The notes under the pieces were generated by a model. The model was given only the letters and a program-made list of their open reading frames with translations. It ran no database searches and was not told the DNA's origin. Below are positions 36,786 to 45,496 of a DNA stretch of 64,000 bases, one piece after another; the stretch's first letter is position 1; each line of letters starts with the position of its first letter. A program made the translations under genes and the position numbers. Origin of the DNA: CALDTK01 sp963837005 (GTDB lineage Bacteria; Bacteroidota; Bacteroidia; Chitinophagales; Saprospiraceae); assembly GCA_963837005.1 (NCBI GenBank), contig CAWIMC010000001.1:1860001-1924000 (forward strand). Reading direction: 5' to 3'.

Positions 36786-37719
36786 ATGGAGGACCACTAC
36801 GAACGCTTGAACGTGGCCCGCTCGGCCTCGACTGAGACTATTGCGGAGTCGTATCGCAGGTCGGTGGCTGCCGTGCAGGCCGACGAAGATCTGTCCCCTG
36901 ACGAGGTCACCCGCAGAACTTGCAAGTCTACAGGTCGCTGCGAATGATCTCTTGCGTAACAAAACTCGCCGCCGCTACGATGCGAGCCTTGCCGCTGCCG
37001 AGGCCGCGGGGGAGGAGGGCAGTTTCGACAAACCGCTGCGGGTCGGCGTAAATGTCGGCATTGACCTATTTCTCGTTGAGGCGCATGCGGCCTACGCCGG
37101 GGATGAGGTGCGGGTATGGTGGGACGTGAGGGGCGCGAGTCGCCTAGAACTTACGGGGATGCGTGGTCTGGAGAGGGCTTTGGCGAAACCAGGTGTACCC
37201 ACCTTGAGTACCGGCTACTTGGATGCTTTTCGGGGCGAGTGGCACCAGGTCAGCTTGCGCGCGTACGATGGGGCTGGGGCGCTGTTGGACGAGCGCAGGG
37301 TGACGATCTATAATCTCGCTTTCGCAAAACACGAGGTGTACCCGCAGGGGGCTGATCCTGAAGATGGATCGAAGCGGGGTTTGTACGCATCCGTTCAGAG
37401 CTTGCTTGTTCTGGCACAGTTGGCTGTAGGGTATCACGTGTATGAAGAGTTGGGCCGGAGACTGGGGAGCGTACCGCCGCTCTGGTCACTTGTCGTCTTG
37501 TTTGCGACGGGTGGAGCCATGCTGTTAGTCGTTGCGCAACGCTTGGATCAACTCAATCGCCCAAAAGGAGCGAGCCTAGTGATGGCCCTACCGATCCTAA
37601 ATCTATGGATGGCATACCGCGTAGCAAAGCTGAGACACTTGCCGCCTCCGACGAGTGATCGCACGCGAGCGATCGCGATTGGAAATGCAATCTGGAACAG
37701 CAGCCACTCTGCGTCGTAG
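36786..37719 (+). CDS. J-domain-like membrane protein, frameshifted
   Basis: Starts at the ATG at 36786 (MEDHYERLNVARSASTETIA). Near 36920 the frame must move by +1 to continue into ELASLQVAANDLLRNKTRR and RYDASLAA. Joined, the first ~75 residues are J-domain-like (HYERLNV, AESYRRSVAA, LLRNKTRRRYDA) but lack the HPD tripeptide that stimulates Hsp70, so this is a degenerate J domain. Then comes a beta-rich region (VRVWWDVRGASRLELTGMRG) and two or three hydrophobic segments near the C-terminus (YASVQSLLVLAQLAVGYHVY, PLWSLVVLFATGGAMLLVV, LVMALPILNLWMAYRVAKL). As the last gene of the cluster it could be the J-type partner of the actin/Hsp70-fold ATPase. The frameshift may be a sequencing error. 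Confidence 0.65.
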
Positions 37720-37723
37720 ACGG

Positions 37724-38560
37724 CTATACCTCCTCCAATACGTGCACCTCTTCCTGCGCTCCAAAGATGGAGCCGATGTACTGGCGGTTGAGGCGAGCTA
37801 TGTTGTCGACTGAGATGTTCTTGGGGCACTCGGCCTCGCAAGCGGTGACGTTGGAGCAACGGCCGAAGCCTTCGGCGTCCATCTGCGCGACCATAGCCTG
37901 CACGCGGCGCTTGGCCTCGACCTGGCCCTGGGGCAGGAGGGCGAGGTGCGACACCTTGGCCCCGGTGAAGAGCATCGCCGAGCCGTTAGGGCAGGCTGCC
38001 ACGCAGGCCCCACAGGCGATACAACTGGCCGCATCGAAGGAGGCCGAAGCATCGTGCTTGTTGACAGGTGTATCATTCGCATCGGGCGCGGCACCGGTGT
38101 TTACCGAGATGTAGCCACCTGCCTGAATGATGCGATCGAAGGCATTTCGGTCGACTACCAGGTCGCGGATGACTGGAAACGCTGCTGATCGCCAAGGCTC
38201 GATATAAACCGTCTCTCCGTCGTGAAAGTGGCGCATGTGCAACTGGCACGTTGTCGTACCCTGCTGCGGCCCGTGTGGGCGACCGTTGATGACGAGGCTA
38301 CAGGTCCCACAGATGCCCTCGCGACAATCGTGCTCGAAGGCAACGGGCGTCTTGCGCTCGTGGATCAGCTGCTCATTGAGTACGTCGAGCATCTCCAAAA
38401 AGCTCATGTGCTCATTGACGCCCTTGACGACGTGCGTCTCGAAAGCCCCCTTCGCCTTAGGCCCCTTCTGTCGCCAGACCTTGAGGTTGAGGGTGATGTT
38501 GCCGTGGCCCGTGGGGGCTGCGGTACTTGAGGTAGTAGGGGCGGTGAGGATATCTGCCAT
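37724..38560 (-). CDS. sdhB: Succinate dehydrogenase/fumarate reductase iron-sulfur subunit
   Basis: 278 residues, ATG at 38560. Electron-transfer subunit of complex II. Three iron-sulfur sites are visible: [2Fe-2S] ligands CREGICGTC with the distant Cys of GTTTCQLH; the first ferredoxin cluster CIACGACVAACP; and the second set CSNVTACEAECP. The Ile residue in the second motif position of CIACGAC is as in Bacteroidota enzymes. Last gene of sdhC-sdhA-sdhB on the minus strand, separated from sdhA by a 138-bp gap that holds an inverted repeat. Peripheral on the cytoplasmic face of the inner membrane, bound to SdhC. No anomaly seen. Confidence 0.95.
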   Translation of the reverse strand: MADILTAPTTSSTAAPTGHGNITLNLKVWRQKGPKAKGAFETHVVKGVNEHMSFLEMLDVLNEQLIHERKTPVAFEHDCREGICGTCSLVINGRPHGPQQGTTTCQLHMRHFHDGETVYIEPWRSAAFPVIRDLVVDRNAFDRIIQAGGYISVNTGAAPDANDTPVNKHDASASFDAASCIACGACVAACPNGSAMLFTGAKVSHLALLPQGQVEAKRRVQAMVAQMDAEGFGRCSNVTACEAECPKNISVDNIARLNRQYIGSIFGAQEEVHVLEEV

Positions 38561-38698
38561 GGTTTAGTTCTCAGTTTACAGTTCTCAGTTCTCAGTTTAA
38601 AGTTCTCAGTTGGCTACCGCGGGGGCGGCTTGCGACCAGCTTACACGTCTGAACAGCTACTGAGAACTGAGAACCGTAAACTGAGAACTATAAACTCT
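38561..38698. repeat. AGTTCTCAGTTTA-type inverted repeat between sdhA and sdhB
   Basis: Several copies of GTTCTCAGTTTACAGTTCTC-like units at 38568-38608 face inverted copies (CTGAGAACTGAGAACCG, AAACTGAGAAC) at 38657-38693, able to form a long imperfect stem-loop in the intercistronic RNA. Similar sequences occur between genes in many Bacteroidota. Confidence 0.7.
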
Positions 38699-40621
38699 CT
38701 ACTTGTAGCTCCGCGTCTTCAGCTCGACGTTCTCGAAGGTGAGTTCTTCCTTGTTGAGGGTCCACTCTACGCGCTCGCCGTCGGTCATCTCCCAGGCGGC
38801 TACGTAGGCGTACTCCTCGTCGCGGCGTAGGGCCTCGCCTTCTGGCGTTTGGTGCTCTTCGCGGAAGTGGCCACCGCAGCTCTCCTCGCGGTCGAGAGCG
38901 TCGGTGCACATGAGTTCGCCGAGCTCGAGGAAGTCGGCTACGCGGAGGGCCTTCTCGAGCTCTGGGTTGTACTCCTCATTGGTGCCGGGCACGAAGACAT
39001 CGCGTAGAACTCCTCTCGGAGTTCGCGGATCATGCGCTTGGCCTTCACGAGACCGTCGCCGTTGCGCGACATACCGCAGTAGTCCCACATGATCTTTCCG
39101 AGGCGGCGGTGGAAGCTCTCGGTGGACTGGTTGCCCTGAACGCTGAGCAGGCGCTGGATACGTCCGGCGACAGCCTTCTCGGCCTCTTCGAACTCGGGTG
39201 TGTCGATCGGGACGTGCGGCCGTGCGGATCTCCTTGGAGAGGAAAGTCGCGATGGTGTACGGCAGCACGAAGTAACCGTCGGCCAGGCCTTGCATCAGGG
39301 CCGAGGCCCCGAGTCGGTTGGCGCCGTGGTCCGAGAAGTTGGCCTCCCCGATGGCGAAGAGCCCAGGGATGGTAGTCTGAAGGTTGTAGTCGACCCAGAG
39401 CCCGCCCATGGTGTAGTGGACGGCCGGGTAGATGCGCATCGGCTGCTTGTACGGGTTCTCGCCGGTGATCTTCTCGTACATCTCGAAGAGGTTGCCGTAG
39501 CGCGCCTCGACGGTGGACTGCCCAAGGCGCTCGATGGCGTCGGCGAAGTCGAGGTAGACGGCCAGGCCGGTCTCCCCTACCCCACGGCCTTCGTCGCAGA
39601 CGTACTTGGCGGCGCGGCTGGCCACGTCACGCGGGACGAGGTTACCGAAGGCCGGGTAGATGCGCTCGAGGTAGTAGTCGCGCTCGTCCTCGGAGAGGTC
39701 GTTCGGGTGCTTCTTGGTGTCGGCGATGTTCTTCGGGACCCACACGCGACCGTCGTTGCGCAAGCACTCCGACATCAGCGTGAGCTTCGACTGGTAGTCG
39801 CCGGAGACGGGGATGCAGGTCGGGTGAATCTGCGTGAAGCAGGGGTTCGCCATGTAGGCACCCCGCTTGTGCGCCCGCCAGGCAGCCGACGAGTTGGAGT
39901 TCATGGCATTCGTGCTCAGGTAGAACACGTTGCCGTAGCCGCCGGTCCCGAGCACGACGCAGTGCGCCGAGTGGCGCTCGAGTTCGCCGGTGACGAGGTT
40001 GCGCGCGATGATCCCGCGGGCCACGCCGTCGACCTTGACGACGTCTACCATTTCGTGGCGGTTGTAGAGTTTAACGTTGCCACTCGCTACCTGTCGGCTC
40101 AGGGCCTGGTAGGCACCGATGAGGAGCTGCTGACCGGTCTGACCGCGGGCATAGAACGTCCGGCTCACTTGCACCCCACCGAAAGAACGGTTGTCGAGGA
40201 GACCACCATAGTCACGGGCGAAGGGCACACCCTGCGCCACGCACTGGTCGATGATTGCAGTCGAGACCTCGGCCAGGCGGTGGACGTTGGACTCGCGGCT
40301 GCGGTAGTCGCCCCCCTTGATGGTATCGTAGAAAAGGCGGTAGACGGAGTCTCCGTCGTTCTGGTAGTTTTTAGCGGCGTTGATGCCTCCCTGGGCGGCG
40401 ATCGAGTGGGCCCGACGAGGAGAGTCGTGGAAGGTAAATACCTTCACGGCATATCCTTGCTCAGCGAGCGTAGCGGCGGCGGCGCCCCCCGCGAGGCCTG
40501 TGCCGACGATGATGACTTCGATGCGGCGCTTGTTGTTAGGAGCCACCAGCGGGCCGGTGCCTTTGAAGGTTTTCCACTTTTCGGTAAGGGGCCCGGCGGG
40601 CGCGTGAGCATCTAGTCGCAT
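38699..40621 (-). CDS. sdhA: Succinate dehydrogenase/fumarate reductase flavoprotein subunit
   Basis: About 640 residues from the ATG at 40621 (MRLDAHAPAGPLTEKWKTFK). The FAD-binding Rossmann start is EVIIVGTGLAGGAAAATLAE; HSIAAQGGINAAKNY contains the His that binds FAD covalently; active-site and flavin motifs FTQIHPTCIPVSG and LFAIGEANFSDHGANRLGAS are present. Oxidises succinate and feeds electrons to SdhB. Between about 39,225 and 39,000 the continuous frame loses family similarity, while a neighbouring frame reads HVPIDTPEFEEA and IMWDYCGMSRNGDGL, typical SdhA helical-domain sequence. A +1 and a -1 change therefore cancel, and total length stays normal, so these are probably sequence errors. 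Confidence 0.93.
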   Translation of the reverse strand: MRLDAHAPAGPLTEKWKTFKGTGPLVAPNNKRRIEVIIVGTGLAGGAAAATLAEQGYAVKVFTFHDSPRRAHSIAAQGGINAAKNYQNDGDSVYRLFYDTIKGGDYRSRESNVHRLAEVSTAIIDQCVAQGVPFARDYGGLLDNRSFGGVQVSRTFYARGQTGQQLLIGAYQALSRQVASGNVKLYNRHEMVDVVKVDGVARGIIARNLVTGELERHSAHCVVLGTGGYGNVFYLSTNAMNSNSSAAWRAHKRGAYMANPCFTQIHPTCIPVSGDYQSKLTLMSECLRNDGRVWVPKNIADTKKHPNDLSEDERDYYLERIYPAFGNLVPRDVASRAAKYVCDEGRGVGETGLAVYLDFADAIERLGQSTVEARYGNLFEMYEKITGENPYKQPMRIYPAVHYTMGGLWVDYNLQTTIPGLFAIGEANFSDHGANRLGASALMQGLADGYFVLPYTIATFLSKEIRTAARPDRHTRVRRGREGCRRTYPAPAQRSGQPVHRELPPPPRKDHVGLLRYVAQRRRSREGQAHDPRTPRGVLRDVFVPGTNEEYNPELEKALRVADFLELGELMCTDALDREESCGGHFREEHQTPEGEALRRDEEYAYVAAWEMTDGERVEWTLNKEELTFENVELKTRSYK

Positions 40622-40662
40622 ATCGGTCGAGGTTATATAGTAAGGGACAAACGGCGGGCCGC

Positions 40663-41376
40663 CTAGTTGAGCATGAAGTACATGTATACCGGGATGACGG
40701 CGAAGCCCAGCGGTACGGCGATCGAGTAGACGACGCCGACAGCTTTGAGCAGCGGGGTGTACTTGCGGTGGTTGAGTCCGAGGGTCTGAAAGGCACTCCA
40801 GAAGCCGTGCATCAGGTGAAACGCCAGCACGACCATCGAAATGACGTAGATCAGGACGATCCACCACTGGCTAAAGCTCTGCGAGACTTTGTAGTAGAGG
40901 TTCTTGACCTCGATCGGGCTCCCAGCGTAGGCGAGCATCTCGATCTCGTCGGTAAACTTCATCGAGTACCAGAAGTCCCCCATGTGGATACCGAGGAAGA
41001 CGAGGATAATGGTCCCGAGGAGGGCCGCGTGGGTGCTAGACCGGGCTGGGGCGTGCTTGGAGGCCGAGCTGACGGCGTTTACGGCGTAACGGCCCTGCCC
41101 TCCGGCGCTCACTTGACGGTTGCGGTACCAGAGCGCGAGGCCCTGGATGGCGTGTAGCAGAAATCCGGCATACAGGCCATAGCTCAAGCCCCCAATGATA
41201 GGATTGGTGGTCATGAAGTAGGCATACGTATTGAAGCTCTCGCCCTCGTCGAGCGTCATTAACTGCAGGTTACCCACCAGGTGCACGGCGAGGAAGGAGA
41301 TTAGGAACAAGCCCGTGAAGCTCATCACCACCTTCTGCCCGATGCTCGAGGTTAGAAATCGTATTAGCCAATCCAT
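40663..41376 (-). CDS. sdhC: Succinate dehydrogenase cytochrome b558 subunit
   Basis: 237 residues, ATG at 41376. Five transmembrane helices (about 15-36, 62-82, 116-134, 166-190, 212-235) with His residues positioned for two hemes b (SFLAVHLVGN, GFLLHAIQGL, VFLGIHMGDFW, LAFHLMHGFW). This is the fused single-anchor type of complex II found in Bacteroidota and epsilon-proteobacteria, which anchors SdhAB and reduces (or oxidises) menaquinone. First gene of the sdhCAB unit; a TACCTTTG element upstream fits the Bacteroidota -7 consensus. Confidence 0.95.
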   Translation of the reverse strand: MDWLIRFLTSSIGQKVVMSFTGLFLISFLAVHLVGNLQLMTLDEGESFNTYAYFMTTNPIIGGLSYGLYAGFLLHAIQGLALWYRNRQVSAGGQGRYAVNAVSSASKHAPARSSTHAALLGTIILVFLGIHMGDFWYSMKFTDEIEMLAYAGSPIEVKNLYYKVSQSFSQWWIVLIYVISMVVLAFHLMHGFWSAFQTLGLNHRKYTPLLKAVGVVYSIAVPLGFAVIPVYMYFMLN

Positions 41377-41402
41377 AATCGCGTACCGTCTTTAAGATGC
41401 CC

Positions 41403-41410
41403 CAAAGGTA
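41403..41410 (-). promoter_or_regulatory. Possible Bacteroidota-type -7 element for sdhCAB
   Basis: Minus-strand TACCTTTG matches the TAnnTTTG consensus recognised by the Bacteroidota primary sigma factor, 26 bp upstream of the sdhC ATG. No clear TTG -33 box was found at the usual distance, so support is partial. Confidence 0.35.
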
Positions 41411-41617
41411 GTACCCAGATGGAGTGCGGCCCAGAGGTACGGCGTATGGATGGGGCAGGTATACAAGGAGCTGGTTATTTATACTGGATCAATGGATGAA
41501 AGGTGTGCGTAGCGGCGAAACATAGCAGGAGTGCATGGAGGGCTGCCCAGCCCATTCTGGCCAAATCGCTCCTATTCTGCGAACGTAGAGAGCGCCCTTC
41601 AGGCCCGCTGGTCGCCC

Positions 41618-41625
41618 TACTTTTG
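41618..41625 (+). promoter_or_regulatory. Possible -7 element immediately before the next gene
   Basis: TACTTTTG matches TAnnTTTG but ends only 5 bp before the ATG at 41631, which would make the transcript leaderless or nearly so. The -33 region is not clear. Confidence 0.3.
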
Positions 41626-41630
41626 CCCCT

Positions 41631-42125
41631 ATGTCCTTCAAAGACTTCACCAAGCTCTTCCCTAAAGCCGACTTCCCACTCCACTTCGGGGAGGATACTT
41701 ACCGCAGCTACGAGGCCAGCGGCAAGCTCGTCCCCGATGAGGCCATCGCCGAGTTCATCGCTCCGATGGAGCCGGAGCTCGACGAATTTACGGAGGTGCT
41801 GGCGTGCGCTAAGTTTTCCCGTAAGGAGTACACCGCTCTCGTCTACTGGAAGGCCGGCCTTTTGCACAACCACTACCGCCTCGTCACCTTCGACAAGAAG
41901 CGGGGAGCCGGTCGAGAACCGCGTCATCGCCGGGAGCTACATCGATGGCGAGGGCGTGAGCCAGTCGGCCGCCACGATCACCGAGGATCACACGATCTAC
42001 GTCGTGAGTGCGCGCGAGGACACGATCGAGGAGTTGGGTGCGGCAGACAAGACTTCGGCGCTGCGACTCGGAATCGACGACAGCGGCATTATCCGGGATC
42101 TCGGCGGATGCCGAAGGACAACTAG
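41631..42125 (+). CDS. Hypothetical protein, frameshifted
   Basis: ATG at 41631 (MSFKDFTKLFPKADFPLHFG). The frame is coding-like to about 41,905 (LHNHYRLVTFDKK) and must then shift by +1 to continue as GEPVENRVIAGSYIDGEGVS, ITEDHTIYVVSA and LRLGIDDSGIIRDL; the exact stop is unclear, hence an approximate 3' end. The joined product of about 160 residues is acidic, without signal or membrane helix, and looks like a cytoplasmic beta-rich domain similar to conserved hypothetical proteins of Bacteroidota. Function not recognised. It converges on the vapC-like gene. Confidence 0.6.
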   Translation: MSFKDFTKLFPKADFPLHFGEDTYRSYEASGKLVPDEAIAEFIAPMEPELDEFTEVLACAKFSRKEYTALVYWKAGLLHNHYRLVTFDKKRGAGREPRHRRELHRWRGREPVGRHDHRGSHDLRRECARGHDRGVGCGRQDFGAATRNRRQRHYPGSRRMPKDN

Positions 42126-42131
42126 GTCCGA

Positions 42132-42534
42132 CTACGCTTCGCGGAGGCCGAAGTGCTCGACAAAAGGGAGGAAGTCACGGTCGGTGAAGAGCAGCGGGAG
42201 AGTCCTCGTCGATGCAGTAGCTCGCGATGAGGGTGTCGATGGCCTTGCGGATGGTGATCCCCTTTTCGCGGAGGATGGCGTAGCGATTGGCAGATCTGAC
42301 CGCCCGCTCGGTGCCGACCATCTCGACGATCGTCATCTCTTCGAACAGTTCCGCGAGGATAATGCGGTTAGGCTCGCCCTTCATACCTCTTATCACCTCG
42401 TACATCACGAGATCGCCGACGATGATGTCCTTTGGGTTCGTAAAGAGAAGCTGCTTAAAGGTGGCGCTCACCTTTGATGTCCTTCCCTTTATCGCGTCAA
42501 TGAAGACTGAGCTATCTACCACGGTCCGGCTCAT
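42132..42534 (-). CDS. vapC: VapC-like PIN-domain toxin ribonuclease, frameshifted near the 3' end
   Basis: PIN endoribonuclease of a type II toxin-antitoxin pair. ATG at 42534. Visible PIN motifs: TVVDSSVFIDAIKG (first catalytic Asp), YEVIRGMKG (Glu), and KAIDTLIASYCIDED (third acidic residue). The uninterrupted frame stops at 42175 after DSPAALHRP. One base less gives LPLLFTDRDFLPFVEHFGLR and a TAG at 42132-42134, with the DRDF motif that supplies the fourth acidic residue, so the frame is probably broken by an extra base near 42,205. The ATGA overlap with the upstream antitoxin gene indicates coupling. As sequenced, the protein lacks the last strand and could be inactive. Confidence 0.85.
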
Positions 42535-42851
42535 CGTCCGGGGATGCGGTTGGCGTCGATCTCCTCCAAGATGTCGTCATAAAATTCAGCTTTACCGAAC
42601 AAGCGAAACATCTTGGTAGCTGCAGTCCGATTCGTGATCCAGTCGAGGGCTTTCAAAATGGCGGTCTCAGAATCTTCAGAAGAAGTGATGATCTTGATCC
42701 TCAAGAGTAGCTCTTGGTCAATGGTCACGTTAAGCGTTTCGGTCGCGCCGGGCATCACCTCAGCCTGCGGGCCGGCCTTGGATTGGCTGGTAGCAGGTGA
42801 TTCGAACTGATGACCAGTATTCTCTCCAGTCGTGGGATTCGTGAGCGACAT
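42531..42851 (-). CDS. Antitoxin partner of the VapC-like toxin
   Basis: 106 residues, ATG at 42851. A polar, Ser/Thr/Gln-rich N-terminus of about 35 residues precedes TLNVTIDQELLLRIKIITSS, a strand-helix start as in VapB/ribbon-helix-helix antitoxins. The C-terminus (MFRLFGKAEFYDDILEEIDA) is helical and acidic, typical of a toxin-wrapping tail. Position directly upstream with a 4-bp overlap (ATGA) supports the antitoxin role and autoregulation of the pair. The antitoxin family is inferred from context and general pattern, not a strong motif. Confidence 0.75.
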   Translation of the reverse strand: MSLTNPTTGENTGHQFESPATSQSKAGPQAEVMPGATETLNVTIDQELLLRIKIITSSEDSETAILKALDWITNRTAATKMFRLFGKAEFYDDILEEIDANRIPGR

Positions 42852-42884
42852 AGCAACGAAGATAAGTGAATCGGCTCGGTTGAG

Positions 42885-44094
<1,210 letters not shown>

Positions 44095-44124
44095 GGCGCG
44101 AAGATGGGGCGCATCTTCGCCCGT

Positions 44125-44530
44125 ATGAGTCCACAAGACATCACCGCCCGCATGCTCGAGCGCGACGCTTTTTCTACCTGGCTGGGGGTAGAAGTGCTGA
44201 GCGTAGGTTTTGGCGAAAGCCGTATCCGCTTTATGGTTAGAGACGAAATGTGCAACGGGCACGGCACGGCCCACGGGGGTATTGCGCACTCGGCGGCGGA
44301 TTCGGGATTCGCGTTTGCTTGCAATAGTCACGGCGTCAAGGCGGTCGCCGCGGAGACCGACGATGTCCTACTTGCGGCCGCTGTACCCGGGGGACGTGGT
44401 GGAGTGTCACACGCGCGAGCAGCACCGCGGTCGCAAGCTGGGGCGCTACGAGGCGACCCTGACGCGGGAGGGGGAGGCAGTGGCCTTGTTCAAGGCGACC
44501 TGTTATTTCCTGGCGGAGGAGTGGGTTTAG
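44125..44530 (+). CDS. paaI: PaaI-like hotdog-fold thioesterase, frameshifted
   Basis: About 134 residues from the ATG at 44125 (MSPQDITARMLERDAFSTWL). Hotdog-fold acyl-CoA thioesterase. The signature VRDEMCNGHGTAHGGI has the His-Gly-Gly loop and the Asn/Gly residues of the PaaI active site, followed by HSAADSGFAFACNSHG. Near 44,360 an extra base (ACCG for ACG) breaks the frame; the neighbouring frame gives TMSYLRPLYPGDVVECHTRE and ATCYFLAEEWV to the TAG at 44528-44530. It is divergent from the thiolase with about 30 bp between starts, suggesting a shared regulatory region. A hairpin element encodes GFGES. Confidence 0.85.
44207..44221 (+). repeat. GNAA mini-hairpin element, GGC-GAAA-GCC
   Basis: Consensus copy, sense orientation in paaI, read as GFGES. 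Confidence 0.9.
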
Positions 44531-44537
44531 AGAAGGG

Positions 44538-44640
44538 TTGTTGATTGGTTGGTTGGTTGGCCCAAGTGTCGTCACCTTGAGCCCACCAAATAACCAACCA
44601 ATCAAATAACCAACCAATCAAATAACCAAATAACCAACCC
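44538..44640. repeat. GGTTGGTT/AACCAACC low-complexity inverted repeat
   Basis: A run of TTGGTTGGTTGG at 44549-44563 faces AATAACCAACCAATCAAATA repeats at 44589-44640, forming a long imperfect hairpin between paaI and the DUF2461 gene. Related GGTTGTTTGG repeats occur near 8218-8262. Confidence 0.7.
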
Positions 44641-44646
44641 CTGCCC

Positions 44647-45360
44647 ATGCGCTTCCCCTCCCGCCCCGCCACCTTCATGCGCGACCTACAGCGCAACAAC
44701 GACCGCGACTGGTTTGCGGAGAACAAGGACCGCTACACCGACAGCAAAGAGGAGGTGGAGGCTTTCGCCAAAACCCTCTACGACGCCCTCGCCGAGACCG
44801 ATGAGTTGGAGCCAAAGCGCTCGCACACGATGCGCATCTACCGGGACACGCGCTTCTCCAAGGACAAGACGCCCTACAAACAACACTGGGGCGGCGGCAT
44901 GGACCGTATGGGCAGCGAGCGCCGCGGCGGGTACTACTGGCACGTAGAACCGGGTGGGCTCCGAACATGGCCGGAGTTCGAAGGCGGAGAGGCCTTCGTG
45001 GGTGGCGGGTTCTGGTCGCCGGAGAAGGACGACCTCAAGCGCATCCGCGAGGAGCTGGCCGTCGACTACGTGGCCTTCCAGAAGCTGCTCCACTCCGAAC
45101 CGATGGGCTCGGTATTCGGCGGCACGCTCCACCCCGCCGAGATGCTCAAGACGGCGCCGCGGGACTACCCGAAGGACCATCCCGCCATCGACCTGCTCCG
45201 ACACAAGAGTTTTGTGGTGGTACGAATGTTCAGCAAGCAAGAGGTCGCGGCCGACAACTTCAGTGAGGAGGTGCTACGGACCTTTGTAGCTATGCGACCT
45301 TTCCTCGACTACATGTCGCACGTGCTGACCACGAACGCCAACGGGGAGTCGGTGCTGTAG
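44647..45360 (+). CDS. DUF2461 (TIGR02453) family protein
   Basis: 237 residues, ATG at 44647 (MRFPSRPATFMRDLQRNNDR). The patterns NNDRDWFAENKDRY, MRIYRDTRFSKDKTPYKQH, GGYYWHVEPGG, GGGFWSPEKDDLKRIRE and VVRMFSKQEV match the DUF2461 family throughout and the length is normal. Members are cytoplasmic proteins of unknown biochemical role, widespread in Bacteroidota and Proteobacteria. No operon partner. A hairpin element encodes AFAKT in a helix near residue 40. Confidence 0.93.
   Translation: MRFPSRPATFMRDLQRNNDRDWFAENKDRYTDSKEEVEAFAKTLYDALAETDELEPKRSHTMRIYRDTRFSKDKTPYKQHWGGGMDRMGSERRGGYYWHVEPGGLRTWPEFEGGEAFVGGGFWSPEKDDLKRIREELAVDYVAFQKLLHSEPMGSVFGGTLHPAEMLKTAPRDYPKDHPAIDLLRHKSFVVVRMFSKQEVAADNFSEEVLRTFVAMRPFLDYMSHVLTTNANGESVL
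44760..44774 (-). repeat. GNAA mini-hairpin element, GGC-GAAA-GCC
   Basis: Consensus copy antisense in the DUF2461 gene, read as AFAKT. Confidence 0.9.
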
Positions 45361-45496
45361 ACTTCGCCGCGGGGACATAGTTGTGGCTCTTCGCAAACGT
45401 TTTCTCTCCCGCGAAGTCGGCATTGTGGACAGGTGTGGACTGCGCCGGGCGAACTATTGCGGGAGAGAAGCGGATAGAATATAACACACTATTGGC

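Noticed and set aside
26534..37719. Assigning the cluster to Zorya
   Set aside because: Only the MotA/MotB-like pair fits; there is no ZorC, ZorD helicase or ZorE nuclease, and the extra genes encode cytoskeletal-type NTPases.
39200..40615. 471-codon open frame opposite sdhA
   Set aside because: Antisense of the SdhA codons, Val/Gly/Asp-rich without domains; a typical high-GC mirror frame.
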